Made by a program: the position numbers and the translations under genes
Shown: positions 1 through 14,000 of the stretch, piece after piece
Numbering within the stretch: the first letter of the stretch is position 1
Layout: each line of letters begins with the position of its first letter
Notes under the pieces: model-generated
What the model was told of the DNA's origin: nothing
The model's database searches: none
Seen by the model: the letters and a program-made list of their open reading frames with translations, nothing else
Source: Acanthopleura granulata
Taxonomy: Eukaryota > Mollusca > Polyplacophora > Chitonida > Chitonidae
NCBI GenBank assembly: GCA_016165875.1
Contig: JABBOT010000033.1
Coordinates: 744,001-808,000, forward strand
Direction of reading: 5' to 3'
DNA length: 64,000 nt

Positions 1-703
1 AACACAAAACATCAATCACTTCATCAACAGGCAGAATAGAGCACCTAAAACACAACACATCAATCACTTCATCAACAGGTAGACTAGAGCACCTAAAACA
101 CAAAACATCATTCACTTCATCAACAGGTAGACTAGAGCACCTAAAACACAAAACATCATTCACTTCATCAACAGGTAGACTAGAGCGCCTAAAACACAAC
201 ACATCAATCACTTCATCAACAGGTAGACTAGAGCACCTAAAACACAAAACATCAATCACTTCATCAACAGGTAGACTAGAGCACCTAAAACACAAAACAT
301 CAATCACTTCATCAACAGGCAGAATAGAGCGCCTAAAACACAACACATCAATCACTTCATCAACAGGTAGACTAGAGCACCTAAAACACAAAACATCATT
401 CACTTCATCAACAGGTAGACTAGAGCGCCTAAAACACAACACATCAATCACTTCATCAACAGGTAGACTAGAGCACCTAAAACACAAAACATCAATCACT
501 TCATCAACAGGTAGACTAGAGCACCTAAAACACAACACATCATTCACTTCATCAACAGGCAGAATAGAGCGCCTAAAACACAACACATCAATCACTTCAT
601 CAACAGGTAGACTAGAGCACCTAAAACACAAAACATCAATCACTTCTTCAACAGGTAGACTAGAGCACCTAAAACACAACACATCATTCACTTCCTCATA
701 AGA
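1..703 (-). repeat. 48-bp tandem array: copies of the acceptor and start of the next exon (exon 49)
   Basis: About 14 units. On the minus strand each reads gtgttttag|GTGCTCTAGTC..., and in the phase left by exon 48 this encodes G-A-L-V-Y-L-L-M-K, matching G-A-L-I-Y-L-L in the vertebrate protein. After nine codons comes TGA, so a unit used as an exon would truncate the protein. The true exon is probably just left of the window. Confidence 0.85.
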
Positions 704-729
704 AAATATTACCCTAAATAAACTCAAAT

Positions 730-1000
730 TTCGTCCATGTGTAAGTTGCTCATTTTTCATGATTCTGGGAGCTCTGTTGATTTTAGAAACATGTTTTAAG
801 GGTTCTCTGGAAGGTAGGATAATATCCTACAAGAAAAATGTAAGTTCAGCACCAAATAAAATATTTTATGACATTCATTTACCCCTAAAAGGGCACTTTT
901 TGGACAAACTTTGAGGCGATTTACAGTAATTCTGCAAGATGCAACTGTAAGAAATTGACACAAATGAGGGTTTGTTATGCCACAGAACAAATCCATTTTG
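730..1000. repeat. Copy of an old dispersed repeat
   Basis: Shares blocks with 48660-48860: a 'gatatcct / ggataatatcct' motif, then 'aatattttatgacat', then 'tttacagt'. Similar blocks occur near 9950 and 52480-52570. A degraded interspersed element of unknown class. Confidence 0.4.
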
Positions 1001-1620
1001 TATAACCTAGATCACCCACTACACAGACTCTGATAATCAGAAATTCAAGGAAACACATGTGGGCCTGTCTAAACACATGTGGTTCTGTCTAAGCACATGT
1101 GGGTCTGAGTAAACACATGTGGGCTTGTCTTGTCGCGAAACAAAGCCAGCAAGGGCATCTAAACATCAACAACCATATAAATGAATTTCATTACAGAGAA
1201 TGAATCCACAAAAATGAAGTTATGATGAGTGAAGACCATAAAAAATGTACATGATAATACCTTCACTGATTTTGAAGATTTTTTTCACACGAATAAAAAT
1301 GCAGTAAAATTTTTTGGAAGATACGATGGGTTTTATGTATCATATGAAAAGCTAATATGACAGATTCCAGTAAGTTCTGTTTTAGGGCCAAAAAGTTGGT
1401 GTACCATCATGGTTGGTTGACACACAATATCATATTGGTCCATAAAACCCAAAATACAATCAAACCATTTCATGGCACTTCAGTCTGTGATTAAAGGCTT
1501 TAAAAATCAATGAAGGTAATTTCAGATGTATTTTTTAATGATCTTTTCACTCACCATGACTACGGGTTCTGTCCATTTAAAAACACGTAGGAGTTAAGAG
1601 AAAGCTCCATATGGATTTAT
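1001..1620. other. DNAJC13: Intron, nothing recognisable
   Basis: AT-rich intron sequence with a short run of four 'acacatgtgg' repeats near 1050-1125. No conserved coding segment on either strand. Confidence 0.6.
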
Positions 1621-1624
1621 CCAC

Positions 1625-1885
1625 ATGTTTATTTGATTGGTGTTTTACGCCGTACTCAAAAATATTTCACTTATACGATGGCAGCCAGTATTATGGCGGG
1701 AGCCACCCATTCAGAGCCCGGGGGAAACCCATGACCATCTGCAGGTTGCTGTCGGACCTTCCCATATACGGCTGGAGAGGAAGTCAGAGTGAGCTGGACT
1801 TGAACACACAGCAACCGCATTGGTGAGAAGCACCGGGTCATAACGCCGCGCAGACACGCTAGCCCCTAGGCCATGGTGCCCTCTC
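1625..1885 (-). mobile_element. SINE-A copy
   Basis: Tail (tttatttgattggtg) left, body (gccgtactcaa...aatatttcac), then a tRNA-like head on the right, with the minus strand carrying the A- and B-box parts. Near full length. Confidence 0.75.
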
Positions 1886-1996
1886 GCACTGCATAGAAAG
1901 GTGATCAACGAGACTCTAAGATATTCACTGTAGACAGGTATCACATTGGGATAGACATGGCATACTTTAAGCAAGGAAACAAACTAATCTACACAC

Positions 1997-2071
1997 CTTT
2001 TGCCAGAGCTTCTTTGACGATCTTCGTGCTCGACATCAAGGAAAATAAACTTTCTAAAGTCAGCAACCGAC
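1997..2071 (-). CDS. DNAJC13: DNAJC13 coding exon 48 (aa 1820-1845), last in window
   Basis: [20 protein letters not shown], then A-L-A-K-G; acceptor tttcccccag, donor AAAAG|GTGTGT. It leaves one base of a Gly codon for an exon beyond position 1. An internal alternative acceptor (ctttag at 2054) is less likely because it drops the conserved R-L-L-T-L. Confidence 0.92.
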
Positions 2072-5000
2072 CTGGGGGAAAAAGAAAATACAAGTACACG
2101 AATGTATGTATGTAGGCTTGGGTTTAACGTTGTACTCAACAATTCAGTCATATGATGACCATGAGTCCGTAGAATGTATATATATATATATACACATACA
2201 TACACTTGATCTCACATCTCCCGAAGTGGAGGCAAATGCTCCAACCACCAGGCCACTACTACTGAAGAATTTTTTCACTTGTACAATGGCGACCTTGAAG
2301 AAAACTTCAGTGCCAGGAACATACCGCCACTGAAGAAATTTTTCACTTGTACAATGGCGACCTTGGTGAAAACTTCAGTGCCAGGAACATACCGCCACTG
2401 AAGAAATTTTTCACATGTACAGTGGCGACCTTGGTGAAAACTTCAGTGCCAGGAACATATCGCTACTGAAGCATTTTTTGACTTGTGCCATGGCACTGGA
2501 TATACCAAGCATGGAGAAAACCTGAGCGTCAATAGCAAGTTTACACAATTACAAGAATCATTCTAAATCCAAACACATATACATTATACAAAACCTATAT
2601 ACACCCAAAGGTTCTAAACCGTAATGGTTTCATTCTTCAGCATATTAGCAATATCACCAACACAGACGTGTACAGTTCAGAAATCAACAGAACAATCAAT
2701 CCCTCCCAAAATGGATACTACAGGTACTGGTGACAATATAGTGACATTAACATTCCCGAATTTAACTCTGTGTAGGGAAAACCAAGCAATGTATAAACTT
2801 TTATTAAATCTAGTCCTCGCACAAACCAAATAGGGCACTACCTCGGTTAAAGTGGAATATGGCCACACACAAACCAAATAGGGCACTACCTCGGTTAAAG
2901 TGGAATATGGCCACACAGAAACCAAATAGGGCACTATCTCGGTTAAAGTGGAATATGGCCACACACAAACCAAATAGGGCACTACCTCGGTTAAAGTGGA
3001 ATATGGCCACACACAAACCAAATAGGGCACTACCTCGGTTAACATGGAATATGGCCACACACAAACCAAATAGGGCACTACCTCGGTTAAAGTGGAATAT
3101 GGCCACACACAAACCAAATAGGGCACTACCTCGGTTAACATGGAATATGGCCACACACAGACCAAATAGGGCACAATCTCGGTTAAAGTGGAATATGGCC
3201 ACACACAAACCAAATAGGGCACTACCTCGGTTAACATGGAATATGGCCACACACAGACCAAATAGGGCACTATCTCGGTTAAAGTGGAATATGGCCACAC
3301 ACAAACTAAATAGGGCACTACCTCGGTTAAAGTGGAATATGGCCACACACAGACCTTTAGGGTGCTTAGATGGTTTAAATATCAAGGCTTAGCATAACAA
3401 ATAACCAATCGGGGGGGGGGGGGGGTATTACAATGTCTATCCTATTACACATGTTTAATAATCATGATGTTTTGGGGGAGCAGATATCCATATAAGCAGG
3501 CGTCGGCATATTTCTCCAGAGGTTTGACCTACTTAAATCTTCAGTCTTCTGAACTTCTACAACCAATGTCTGGAAACACTCTGACAGAACTATGGAGTGT
3601 AGACAAAATAATTTGCACAGTCTTATGAAGCTCTCATCTTTAAACACACAAACAAATCATTTTTAGAGTCATTTTATCAGTCACTGGTAAAAATGCTTCA
3701 GTGGTTGAAAAGATTGAAGACTTACAGTAATCAATGTTAGAACATCGAGATCGCAAAAATGGACTTCTTTGGAATTACTTTGCTTACCCTAATTCTTCAA
3801 CCTTTTCAACCACCGCTGAAAGCAATATTTCAGTATTTTCTCAGAGAGCTTTAGGGTCTAGAGAAATATCTCTTACAGCTGTAAGAAGCTTTTACTGAAG
3901 ATGACACAAACAAATCATTTTTGGCTTCAATTATACGATTACTGTATGCATATATCATCCTTCAAAAACTTGTTTGATGATTGAAAAGGTTGAAGATTTA
4001 CAGTATTTAAGATTTATTTATTTACACAATAACTGTATGCATAAATTACCCTTTAAAAACTTGTTTAATGATTGAAAAGGTTGAAGATTTACAGTATTTA
4101 ACATTTATTTATTTATACAATAATTGTATACATAAATTTCCCTTTAAAAACTTGTTTAATGATTGAAAAGGTTGAAGATTTACAGTATTTAAGATTTATT
4201 TATTTATACAATAATTGTATACATAAATTTCCCTTTAAAAACTTGTTTAATGATTGAAAAGGTTGAAGATTTACAGTACTTAAGATTTATTTATTTATAC
4301 AATAACTGTATGCATAAATTACCCTTTAAAAACTTGTTTAATGATTGAAAAGGTTGAAAATTTACAGTATTTAACATTTATTTACTTACACAATAATTGT
4401 ATGCATAAATTTCCCTTTAAAAACTTGTTTAATGATTGAAAAGGTTGAAAATTTACAGTATTTAACATTTATTTATTTATACAATAATTGTATGCATAAA
4501 TTTCCCTTTAAAAACTTGTTTAATGATTGAAAAGGTTGAAGATTTACAGTACTTAAGATTTATTTATTTATACAATAACTGTATGCATAAATTACCCTTT
4601 AAAAACTTGTTTAATGATTGAAAAGGTTGAAAATTTACAGTATTTAAGATTTATTTACTTACACAATAATTGTATGCATAAATTTCCCTTTAAAAACTTG
4701 TTTAATGATTGAAAAGGTTGAAGATTTACAGTATTTAAGATTTATTTATTTATACAATAATTGTATGCATAAATTTCCCTTTAAAAACTTGTTTAATGAT
4801 TGAAAAGGTTGAAAATTTACAGTATTTAACATTTATTTACTTCCACAATAATTGTATGCATAAATTTCCCTTTAAAAACTTGTTTAATGATTGAAAAGGT
4901 TGAAAATTTACAGTATTTAAGATTTATTTACTTACACAATAATTGTATGCATAAATTTCCCTTTAAAAACTTGTTTAATGATTGAAAAGGTTGAAAATTT

Positions 5001-8000
5001 ACAGTATTTAAGATTTATTTACTTACATAATAATTGTATGCATAAATTACCCTTTAAAACTGTTTAATGATTGACAAAGTCTGAGATTTACAGTATTTAA
5101 GAGTAGCAGTACTCACAGTTAGGGAGACACTGAATGGCCAGGAGTAGATAAGACAGCACTTCTGAGGCAGCGATGTCATTCACACACTCCTGATTGGCTG
5201 CCACATTGTTGATCACCTATGCAAATGAGAACATATATCATGAATATTCATGAGGCTTGAGTATAAAGGATATCTATATTTCCTTGTTTTTTATTAAATC
5301 ACATTAAATCTAGATTAACACCTCCAGGCTTAGGGCTTCATGTGACTTCCTTTGCCTAATTTCCGTAAACAATTCTTTAAAGCAGGAAGGGTATCCACAA
5401 AGCCTTTCTTGACTTACCAAATTTATTTATTTGATTGTTGTTTTAAGTGGTACTCAAGAATATTTCGATTCATTTCAATACGGTCGCCAGCATTATGGTG
5501 TGAGGAAACCTGGCAAAGCCTAGGGGGAAAACCCACGACTGTCAGCATGTTACTGGCAGACCTTCCCATGTATGACCAGACAGGATGCCAGGGGGAGCTG
5601 AATTTGAACTCACAGCGACTGCTTCGGTGAGAGGCTCTTGGGTCATTGCACTGAACTACATGTCTGTGTAGTGTGCTAATCGCCTCAGCCACAGAGGCTC
5701 CTCTGACTTACATGTACTGAAGTAGAAATTTGTTTATTTGAATGTCTTGTCTATTATTCACAACCTCCTAACAACAGTCTTCTGCAACATGCACCCAACC
5801 ACAACTGTTCCTCTCTTGCACAAGTTCTTACCTCGAGAGCGTACTGTTGGAGTTTGGCACAGTTATCCAGTCTTAGCAAGGAAAAGAGAAGTTTGAAATG
5901 TCCTATACACTGAATCTCCACTCCTGTAACAATCAATAGCATACAATTTTATTTAAAAACGAAAATACACCTCACATTAAATTTCTATTCCTGTTTCCAG
6001 TTAGAGGGTCAGGTTGATTATGACCAAGACACTGAATCTTTAATCCTGAAACCAAAAAGTACAAAAATGAAACATGCTTTTCTTTTACAGACGACTTATT
6101 TTGACCAATAAATAACAATCAGTGATCATAATTCTTCATCACTGTCTCCAATTTATATGTCCTGGTCAAGAAATGACTGCAATTATACTGTCCAAGTGGT
6201 GCTAATCCATGCTCGGTCATTGATTCAGACATTTTTATTTTTAACCTTTCTTTTTTTGGTATCAACATTTTAATATGTTTTTATTTTAATATAAAAACAC
6301 TGTATACCATGAGTTTTGCACAGTTAAGGACTTCAAAACCATTACATGAAACTTGTACATGTATTCAGCAAATTTTACAGGAAAAACATTTTTATCAGCA
6401 AGAAAGTACATGGACATTGTCCACTGAATGAAACAAAGAATAGCAGACAAGATGCAACAACTTAAAGATGAAAAAATAAACAACAAAGTATATGTCTCCT
6501 TTATAGATGGAGCAAACTTGACATCTTTAAAATTTTGCGATCAAACGCAAAGTCTACCTCGTGCTGAACGTAGGAAGGCCCGTCAGCAACCTGCAGATGG
6601 AAGTTCTGATATGCTTCCTGACAATCTTATTCCAATTTCTCTCTGGTTTACCCCATTATTTAATTATTTGTTTGATTGGTGTTTAATAATCTAATGAAGA
6701 GTTTAAAGAATAATCTTTCACAAACCTCAAAGATGCAGACAGGTGCTGAATATTTACTTATTTATCTCATTGGTGGTTTGTGCCGTATTCAAGAATATTT
6801 CACTCATACAATGGAAGCCAGAATCATGGTGGGAGGAAAACAGGCAGAGCCCGGGGGAACCCACGACCATATACAGGTTGCTGCAGGCTGGCCACACTGT
6901 CTGGCTACACAATAAACCATGGATGTTTCAAAGACTGACAATTTAGTATTATTCAGTATATCAATAAAGAATCCTGCAGTGCCTCTGATAAACTTAATGT
7001 AATACACATGTAGCGCAGCTACAAAAAGTGGGGACTTCATTGTGACTTTTGGGGATTTATTCGACACCATCAGCGGTGTCATGATGGCAAAATAAAATGT
7101 CGAAATACTGAGTCGTTGGGATTTATTTCTTTGTTTGATTGGTGTTTCACGTCGTATTCAAGAATATTTCATTTATACGACATCGATCAGCATTATCGTG
7201 AGAGAAATCAGGGCAGGGGGAAACCCATGACAATCAGCAGGTTGGTGGCAGACCTTCCCACGTATGTCTGGAGAGGAAACCAGCATGAGCTGGATTTGAG
7301 AGTCGCTGTTAAGTCACATGAATACAAGTGATGCTACAAGTTACAGATCTTAATAAAATTCTTATTAATTATTATGTAACTATTAATACATGGGTTTTCT
7401 CTACAGAAGCCACCTAAAAGAATAGAGCAAAATGAACAGAATTTATGCCTACAACGCAGAGACAAAAACCAACTGAAGATACACAGACAAGACACCAATC
7501 CACGCAGGAGAAACATCAACATTTAGCATAAAAATCAGAGAAAAAAAACACACATACCCAAAACCCCTAAAACATGACCACCACACCACCCCATCCCAAC
7601 CCCCATCCCCCATCCCCCATCCCCCTGACTCCTAGCCCAACAAAATGAAAGACAACTTCATGTTTAGTCTTGGGGAACCCCATTCTGTCTCCAGTACTCT
7701 GTCATTCACCAAGTGGTCTGGTACAGGAATGTACACAAAATGACACAAAATCAACAATACAGTATATATGAGAATTTTTACTAGCAGAAGGCTGGTTAAG
7801 CTACTGAATTAAAGCCAGTAAACTCACAAAGAATTAGCCCTCAAGCCCTGAATGTTGTTGTTATTGAGTTTAAAACTTTCTGTATCTAAAATACCAGACC
7901 ACCTGCTGGAGACCAGTTAACATGAGAAGACAACACGAGATTTTGAGAGACTAATCTGGGATAAGCTGCATGTAAATGTTACAACAACTACGAGTGCAAC

Positions 8001-11000
8001 TAATGCATTGTGGGAGTAAAAATGAAAGATATGTTTACCCATGAGAGGATTGACCTGATTGGCTGAGAAGTAAAATAAACACAATAACATTTATTCCAAG
8101 GATACCGCAAATACAGTAAAATACAATATTACTAATGTACTGTCCAGCCACAAGCACTGCTGGAAAAAACAAGTACCAAGTGACCTAATGTTGGAGGCAA
8201 TATAAATATGTCTGTTCAATGTCATTACATGCCCTACGTACTGTATAATTTAAACCACAATGACCCAGATGACCTTCCAAAAAATATGTCAAGATCGCTG
8301 AAATTTAACACGGTTTGTCACTGAATGTTTTGTAAACTTGGCTTCAAGACTTCTCAATGACCATTGTTTTCTTTACACTGACTTAAATAACAAAGCAAAA
8401 AATTCTAATTTTCAAAAAATGGGAACATTCCCATTCAAATGATATACCTATCATGCCAACACTGTCCTTGCATCGCTGACGAAGTTTGAACATTTGCCAA
8501 AAAAAAAGGAAAAAAAAATATAGAAAGAAAATTTTCAGAAATTTACTTACACTATTTTTGGGCATTATAAATAATTCTTACTGTTACCTCTCACCTCACA
8601 TTTAATCTGTTTTTAACAGGAGTTGTCTTGAAAACCTTTTTTCCGTTCTATTTTGTTTCTTGTGTCACTCCTGTTTATTATTCCACACGATAGGAACCCT
8701 TCAACACCAGGCAGCAGGATCTTGAGGCCATTTTATCAACGTCAAATGTTCATTCCCAGCTCATCAAAACGACCCCACATTAAGAAGACAGCACCATCCC
8801 AGTAGAAAGTGATACATTGTAGCAATCAGATTTAACTTTTACTCCCTTCACAGTGTCAAAAACCTAAGTCGGCTTAGATCTAAACTGGCTTAACCTCAAG
8901 CCGGCTAGACTTCTATGTCCGTTCACAGGACGTCATAGCTAAGTCGGTTTAGGCATGTTTAAACCGATTTAGGATTCTTTTGTTCACACAGGCAATATTT
9001 AAACCAGCTTAACTTTCCTGACTCTGGAGTTTGTATGCGACAACGTCATATCCGGGGCATTTAATCCGCTTTCCGTTCACACAGTAACAGCAATCCCATC
9101 TCAGGCCAGATATGAAAGAGGCACGTTTAAACTGGATTGAATACCTCTGCTTTGCATTCACATGGCCGACTTAAGCCAGCTCAAGTGGCACATTTAAACC
9201 GACTTGACTTTGTCCGTGTGAACAGGGTTTTTGTACATGTGAACAGGGTAAATGATTTCAAGTGCCGCCTTCCTATTCAATTTAAGACTCTGATACTATC
9301 ATCCTGACCAAACTCAGGGGAGCCACACGAACTCAAATTTGCAACCAAATCCTCACTGAAAAAAGTTGTCCACTTTCTGATCTTGAATTTACCTGGATTG
9401 TTCTTGATGACATTGCGTAGAGCTTCCAGCGACATCTCCACGCTTTTCAGCCGCTCTGAGCCGGCCGCTGTCACAGGCTTGCCCTGCTGCTGCAGGGACA
9501 TCAGTGAGTAGAGATACTGAAAGTGAAAGACAAACCGAAAGTGAAAGTGAATGTCAAATATGATACTGGAACAATGTATCAAACATACTGTACATGCACT
9601 AGACACCCTGTTAGAATTGTTCCTTATCTGATTGTTGTTTACATTCAAGAGTGTTTCACTTATACGATGGTGGCCATTATTATGTTACAAAGGTGGAACC
9701 ACCTGAAGTGTCCTGAATAATCCACCAGCCTCTGGGATGTTTCTGACGAGCTTTGCCACGAGACGTACAGACATGCACACCATACTTGAGGAGGACACTG
9801 GGAAAATGATGATACACTGGGACAGGGCCACATGAGGGTTCTCAAACACTTACTGTCACCTATACTCCCACAACGGGGTAATTTTACAACTTGAACTAAT
9901 TTTGTCTATGGCCAGTTTTGAACCGTGCCTCACGTGTCTCTATCATAAAAGAAATCAAATTTTTGCATATACTGTAAATGACCTAAAATTTTGTCCACAA
10001 AAAACATATTTAGAGGCAAAGAAATGCCAACAAATATTGTTTTTAGTGAGTGAGAGAGTGCTGTGTTTTAACATCGTACTTAATATTGCAGCCACATGAC
10101 AACAAGGAGTCCTTCCATTGTGTGTATACAGTGTGTCTTCTTGTAGCAGGGCGAGTCCATGCTGCCAAAGTCCTGGCCCCACTAGAACATCATGCCGAAG
10201 ACACCAGACATGACACCCACCCAGTCACATTATACTGTTTCCGTGCTCTAACCTCTCAATACTGAGCACCTGGTCAGGCAGCAACAAGTATAACTTTTTT
10301 AAGTCTTTGGTATGACCCGACCCCGGCTTGAACCTGGATCTCCTGACCTTGAGGCGGACGCTCTAACCACTATACCACCTAGGCAATAATACTGATTTTA
10401 GTTTTGATGCTTACGTTTTTTGAGTAGGATATCACCTCACCTTCCAAACAAACCTAAAAACACCTTTCTAAAATTAGTAGAACTCTTTATCAGTAGAATC
10501 AGGAAAAATTAGTAACTTAATCATGCAAGAAAGTTAAGATCATTCAGGCTAATCAAAATGTTTCCATGACAATGTCTCGGGACTATTTCAACACGGCCTA
10601 ATCACACCCTATCTGAGTGCACATGAGCAAGACACACGTCCCCATGGTAAATGATGTTACAACGAACTTGGCCTGCAATGACTTTGTGGAGCGATGCTGA
10701 AGAACTCATATCCACCACTGACTCAATACAAAGTACATGTAAGTCTGTTTCTTTCTTACCTGAGCTTGGGATCCTAGGAAGTCCAGAAGGTCTATCGTGA
10801 AACCTTTGGCATTCTGAAAACAAAAACACACATTTTTATTTTTATTTTCAGCTACCTTTTTATTGATACACCTACACATACATGTAAACTGTATCTATTA
10901 ACCTTACCGGTTCATTTCAATTCAGTACTTTGCGTGGAACCCAAAAATCTTTCTGTTGTACAGTGACGGTCACATTTCAAACAGGCATTTTTACAGGTTA

Positions 11001-14000
11001 ACTTCCAGTGAAATGCAGTACTAAGAATTCATGATTGACTCACCAGTTAATACGTCCTTTATAACATTCTCCGTGCTTCAAATGTCTGATTACAGTTGCT
11101 TATCAGTTACGTAAACCATCCATTTCAAGCAGCTTTCACTCCAACATGTATATAAGGCGTTACCTCTAATGGGAATGTTGGCTGTTCATTGTAAATCCTC
11201 ACAAAGATTTCTCCCACGATCAGCTCTTTGGCGTGAATATCAAACACAAAATCTGCTCCAAAACTGGGGTCACAATCACCCTGGAAAACAGAGAGAGATC
11301 CATCAATCACAAAATGAGCTTCCAAACTGAGGTCACATTCAAACTGGAAAATAGAGAGAGATTTATCAATCACAAAGTGAGCTTCAAAACTGAGGTCACA
11401 TTCAAACTGGAAAACAGAGAGAGATTTATCAATCACAAAATGAGCTTCAAAACTGAGGTCACATTCAAACTGGAAAACAGAGAGAGATTTATCAATCACA
11501 AAGTGAGCTTCAAAACTGAGGTCACATTCAAACTGGAAAACAGAGAGAGATTTATCAATCACAAAGTGAGCTTCAAAACTGAGGTCACATTCAAACTGGA
11601 AAACAGAGAGAGATTTATCAATCACAAAATGAGCTTCAAAACTGAGGTCACATTCAAACTGGAAAACAGAGAGAGATTTATCAATCACAAAGTGAGCTTC
11701 AAAACTGAGGTCACATTCAAACTGGAAAACAGAGAGATTTATCAATCACAAAGTGAGCTTCAAAACTTGGGTCACCTGGAAACTGAACTGAATTTGCATT
11801 TGTGTATAAGGAGCGCTACGTACAATAATAAGCTAGAATGGTAATGGTTTAAGGGCTCGATTCATGTCATATCCGCTAACTGGGCGTTATATAATCAGGA
11901 GTTCTGACTGATCAAAATTATTTTCACAATTACATACCCTTTTACATGAAGGTATTTTATTATTCGTGATTGAGTGTGCATTATAGCCTACCTTAAACTT
12001 TATTGCCTCGTAACTAAAAAATCTAAAAAAAAAAAACTGATGGTTGTTTTTAAGTCTTCAAACCATACTCTTTCATCACAAATTGCCCACTATTTTCCCG
12101 GTTGTCTCCTTTAACAAACATCTTCAGTGGAGGACTTGAACCCTTTATTAGGGTGCTACAGCTACTGTGAATTTGGTCAAATACAGTGCTCTGTGTGACG
12201 AATTCGCCGTTTTCTACTCACTGTTTTGACCATCTTGAGCTGTTCGTCCGAGAGGAACTCCATCAGCTGCGCTCGCGTCGCGTTGTCCCAGATCAGGTAC
12301 GGGTTCTCCGTGTTACTGTTCAGGATCTTCAACAACTGCCCGAAAAAATACAAAACACACAAACTTCAGCTCGAGCACTGGCCAGAAAAAATAACAAAAC
12401 ACACAAAATTCAGTTTGAGAACTGCCAAAGAAAATAACACATCACACAACACACAAACTTCAGTTCAAGAACTGGCTGGAAAAAATAACAAAACACTCAA
12501 AATTCAGTTTGAGAACTGCCAAAGAAAATAACACATCACACAACACACAAACTTCAGTTCAAGAACTGGCTGGAAAAATAACACAACACACAGGCTTCAG
12601 TTCAAGAACTGGCTGGAAAAAATAATACAATACACAGGCTTCGGCTTAAGAACTGGACGGAAAAAATAATGCAATGCACAAACTTCGGAAAATGCAAAAA
12701 CTGGCCGGAAAAGAACAAAGAACTAAGCATGAGTTTAAGCCTTCTCTTGTGGCTGCTTATGACCAGTTTCCAAGCATTCTGCAACAGAACTAATTCTACT
12801 TCCTTCATCACACTTAAGTCGAGATATCACCGCTAAGATATCACCTCTAAGATAAATACAAGTCACTTTATTCTGCCGGAATCCCTTCAGAGGTCAACCA
12901 CGTGCAAGCATCATGTGACTTTGAATCATTTAACTATTGGATATGTTGTTGTTGTCACACTACTGCGTGCCGCCATGTTGGAATTAAGTCCTGAAAATTA
13001 CCCTTTGCTGATATAATGTTCACTTTTGTTCAATTCTAAGGGTACTCTGAAACCAGGATTATAAATTCTTTATTTGCAGCTTTCCACAATCCTGCCCCAT
13101 TTTTTGTGGTGAATATCAATGTGCAAATGGCTCGTTAACTGCGTGCAAGAGCCATCTTAGTGTCGCCTAGGAGGTCTCACCACAATGCGATTGGTTTCCG
13201 TAGAGGGTTGTCACCATGGTGATGAGACAAGACCCTTGACCTTACCTCTTCTGGCTGCTCATTGGCCAGTTTTCGCGCCAGGTAGGGGGTGAGCATGGCA
13301 GACAGAGACTTCTTAATGGTGGGGTTGTCAGGGGTGGAGAGGTCGCTGTCTTGGGGGAAGTACCCACCAAGTCGGCCGCAGGCACGGATGCACAGTTTGG
13401 CCAGCATGTTTGACACTTCCTGTAATGATAGACAGCTCGATCAGGGCAACAGATAAAACTGCTTTGTACTATGTTTTCATAAATTCTGCTGAAAGATAAT
13501 GCATGAATTGATTTGTAAATAATACTAATTTTATCCGAGACCGATTGCTTAACTGCTTGGTGTTTAAAAGCAGCTGTGTTTCACTTCTACAATACATGCA
13601 GTTTCACAGTTCACTATCGCAGCTGTAGGGAAAGCAGAGTGACTAGAATAAACCAACACCCTTTGGCAAAGTAACCAGCAGACTTTTCCACATGTCAGGT
13701 AGAAATCTTCACTTGCACAGCCACAACAGGTTGCCTCAGAATAACGCAGTACTGAAAATTCTGGTCAGAGTGAAACTGAACCAACATCTGCGATTCAAAA
13801 ATAAAAATGCTGACCATCCAATAAAAATCCACCAGCTGAACCCTGCTGGGGGACAGGATTATAACAGGTTCTCATTCGCAAGCATTTAACTGTAACGGAC
13901 AGAACATTCAAGATGGCCTTCGAAGGGTGACAAAAAACTACAACTGTCAGTTTGCCTGTCTCAAATCACTGTACGAGTGCGACATCTGCTGGTTATTTAT

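Noticed and set aside
1..703. CRISPR-like appearance of regular repeats
   Set aside because: Units are head-to-tail without unique spacers, and the DNA is plainly eukaryotic.
2054..2060. Alternative acceptor for exon 48 (ctttag)
   Set aside because: It would keep phase but lose the conserved R-L-L-T-L. The site at 2072 has a much better pyrimidine tract.
2677..3392. Repeat proteins on both strands (16-residue repeats)
   Set aside because: Artefact of a 48-bp minisatellite; no start context, no splice partner, no family motif.
10330..10385. tRNA gene on the minus strand
   Set aside because: Same reasoning: the tRNA-like head of SINE-B, with the element body attached.
11233..11844. 203-codon plus-strand frame opposite exon 43
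   Set aside because: Mirror of the 63-bp array; the minus strand carries the conserved exon sequence.
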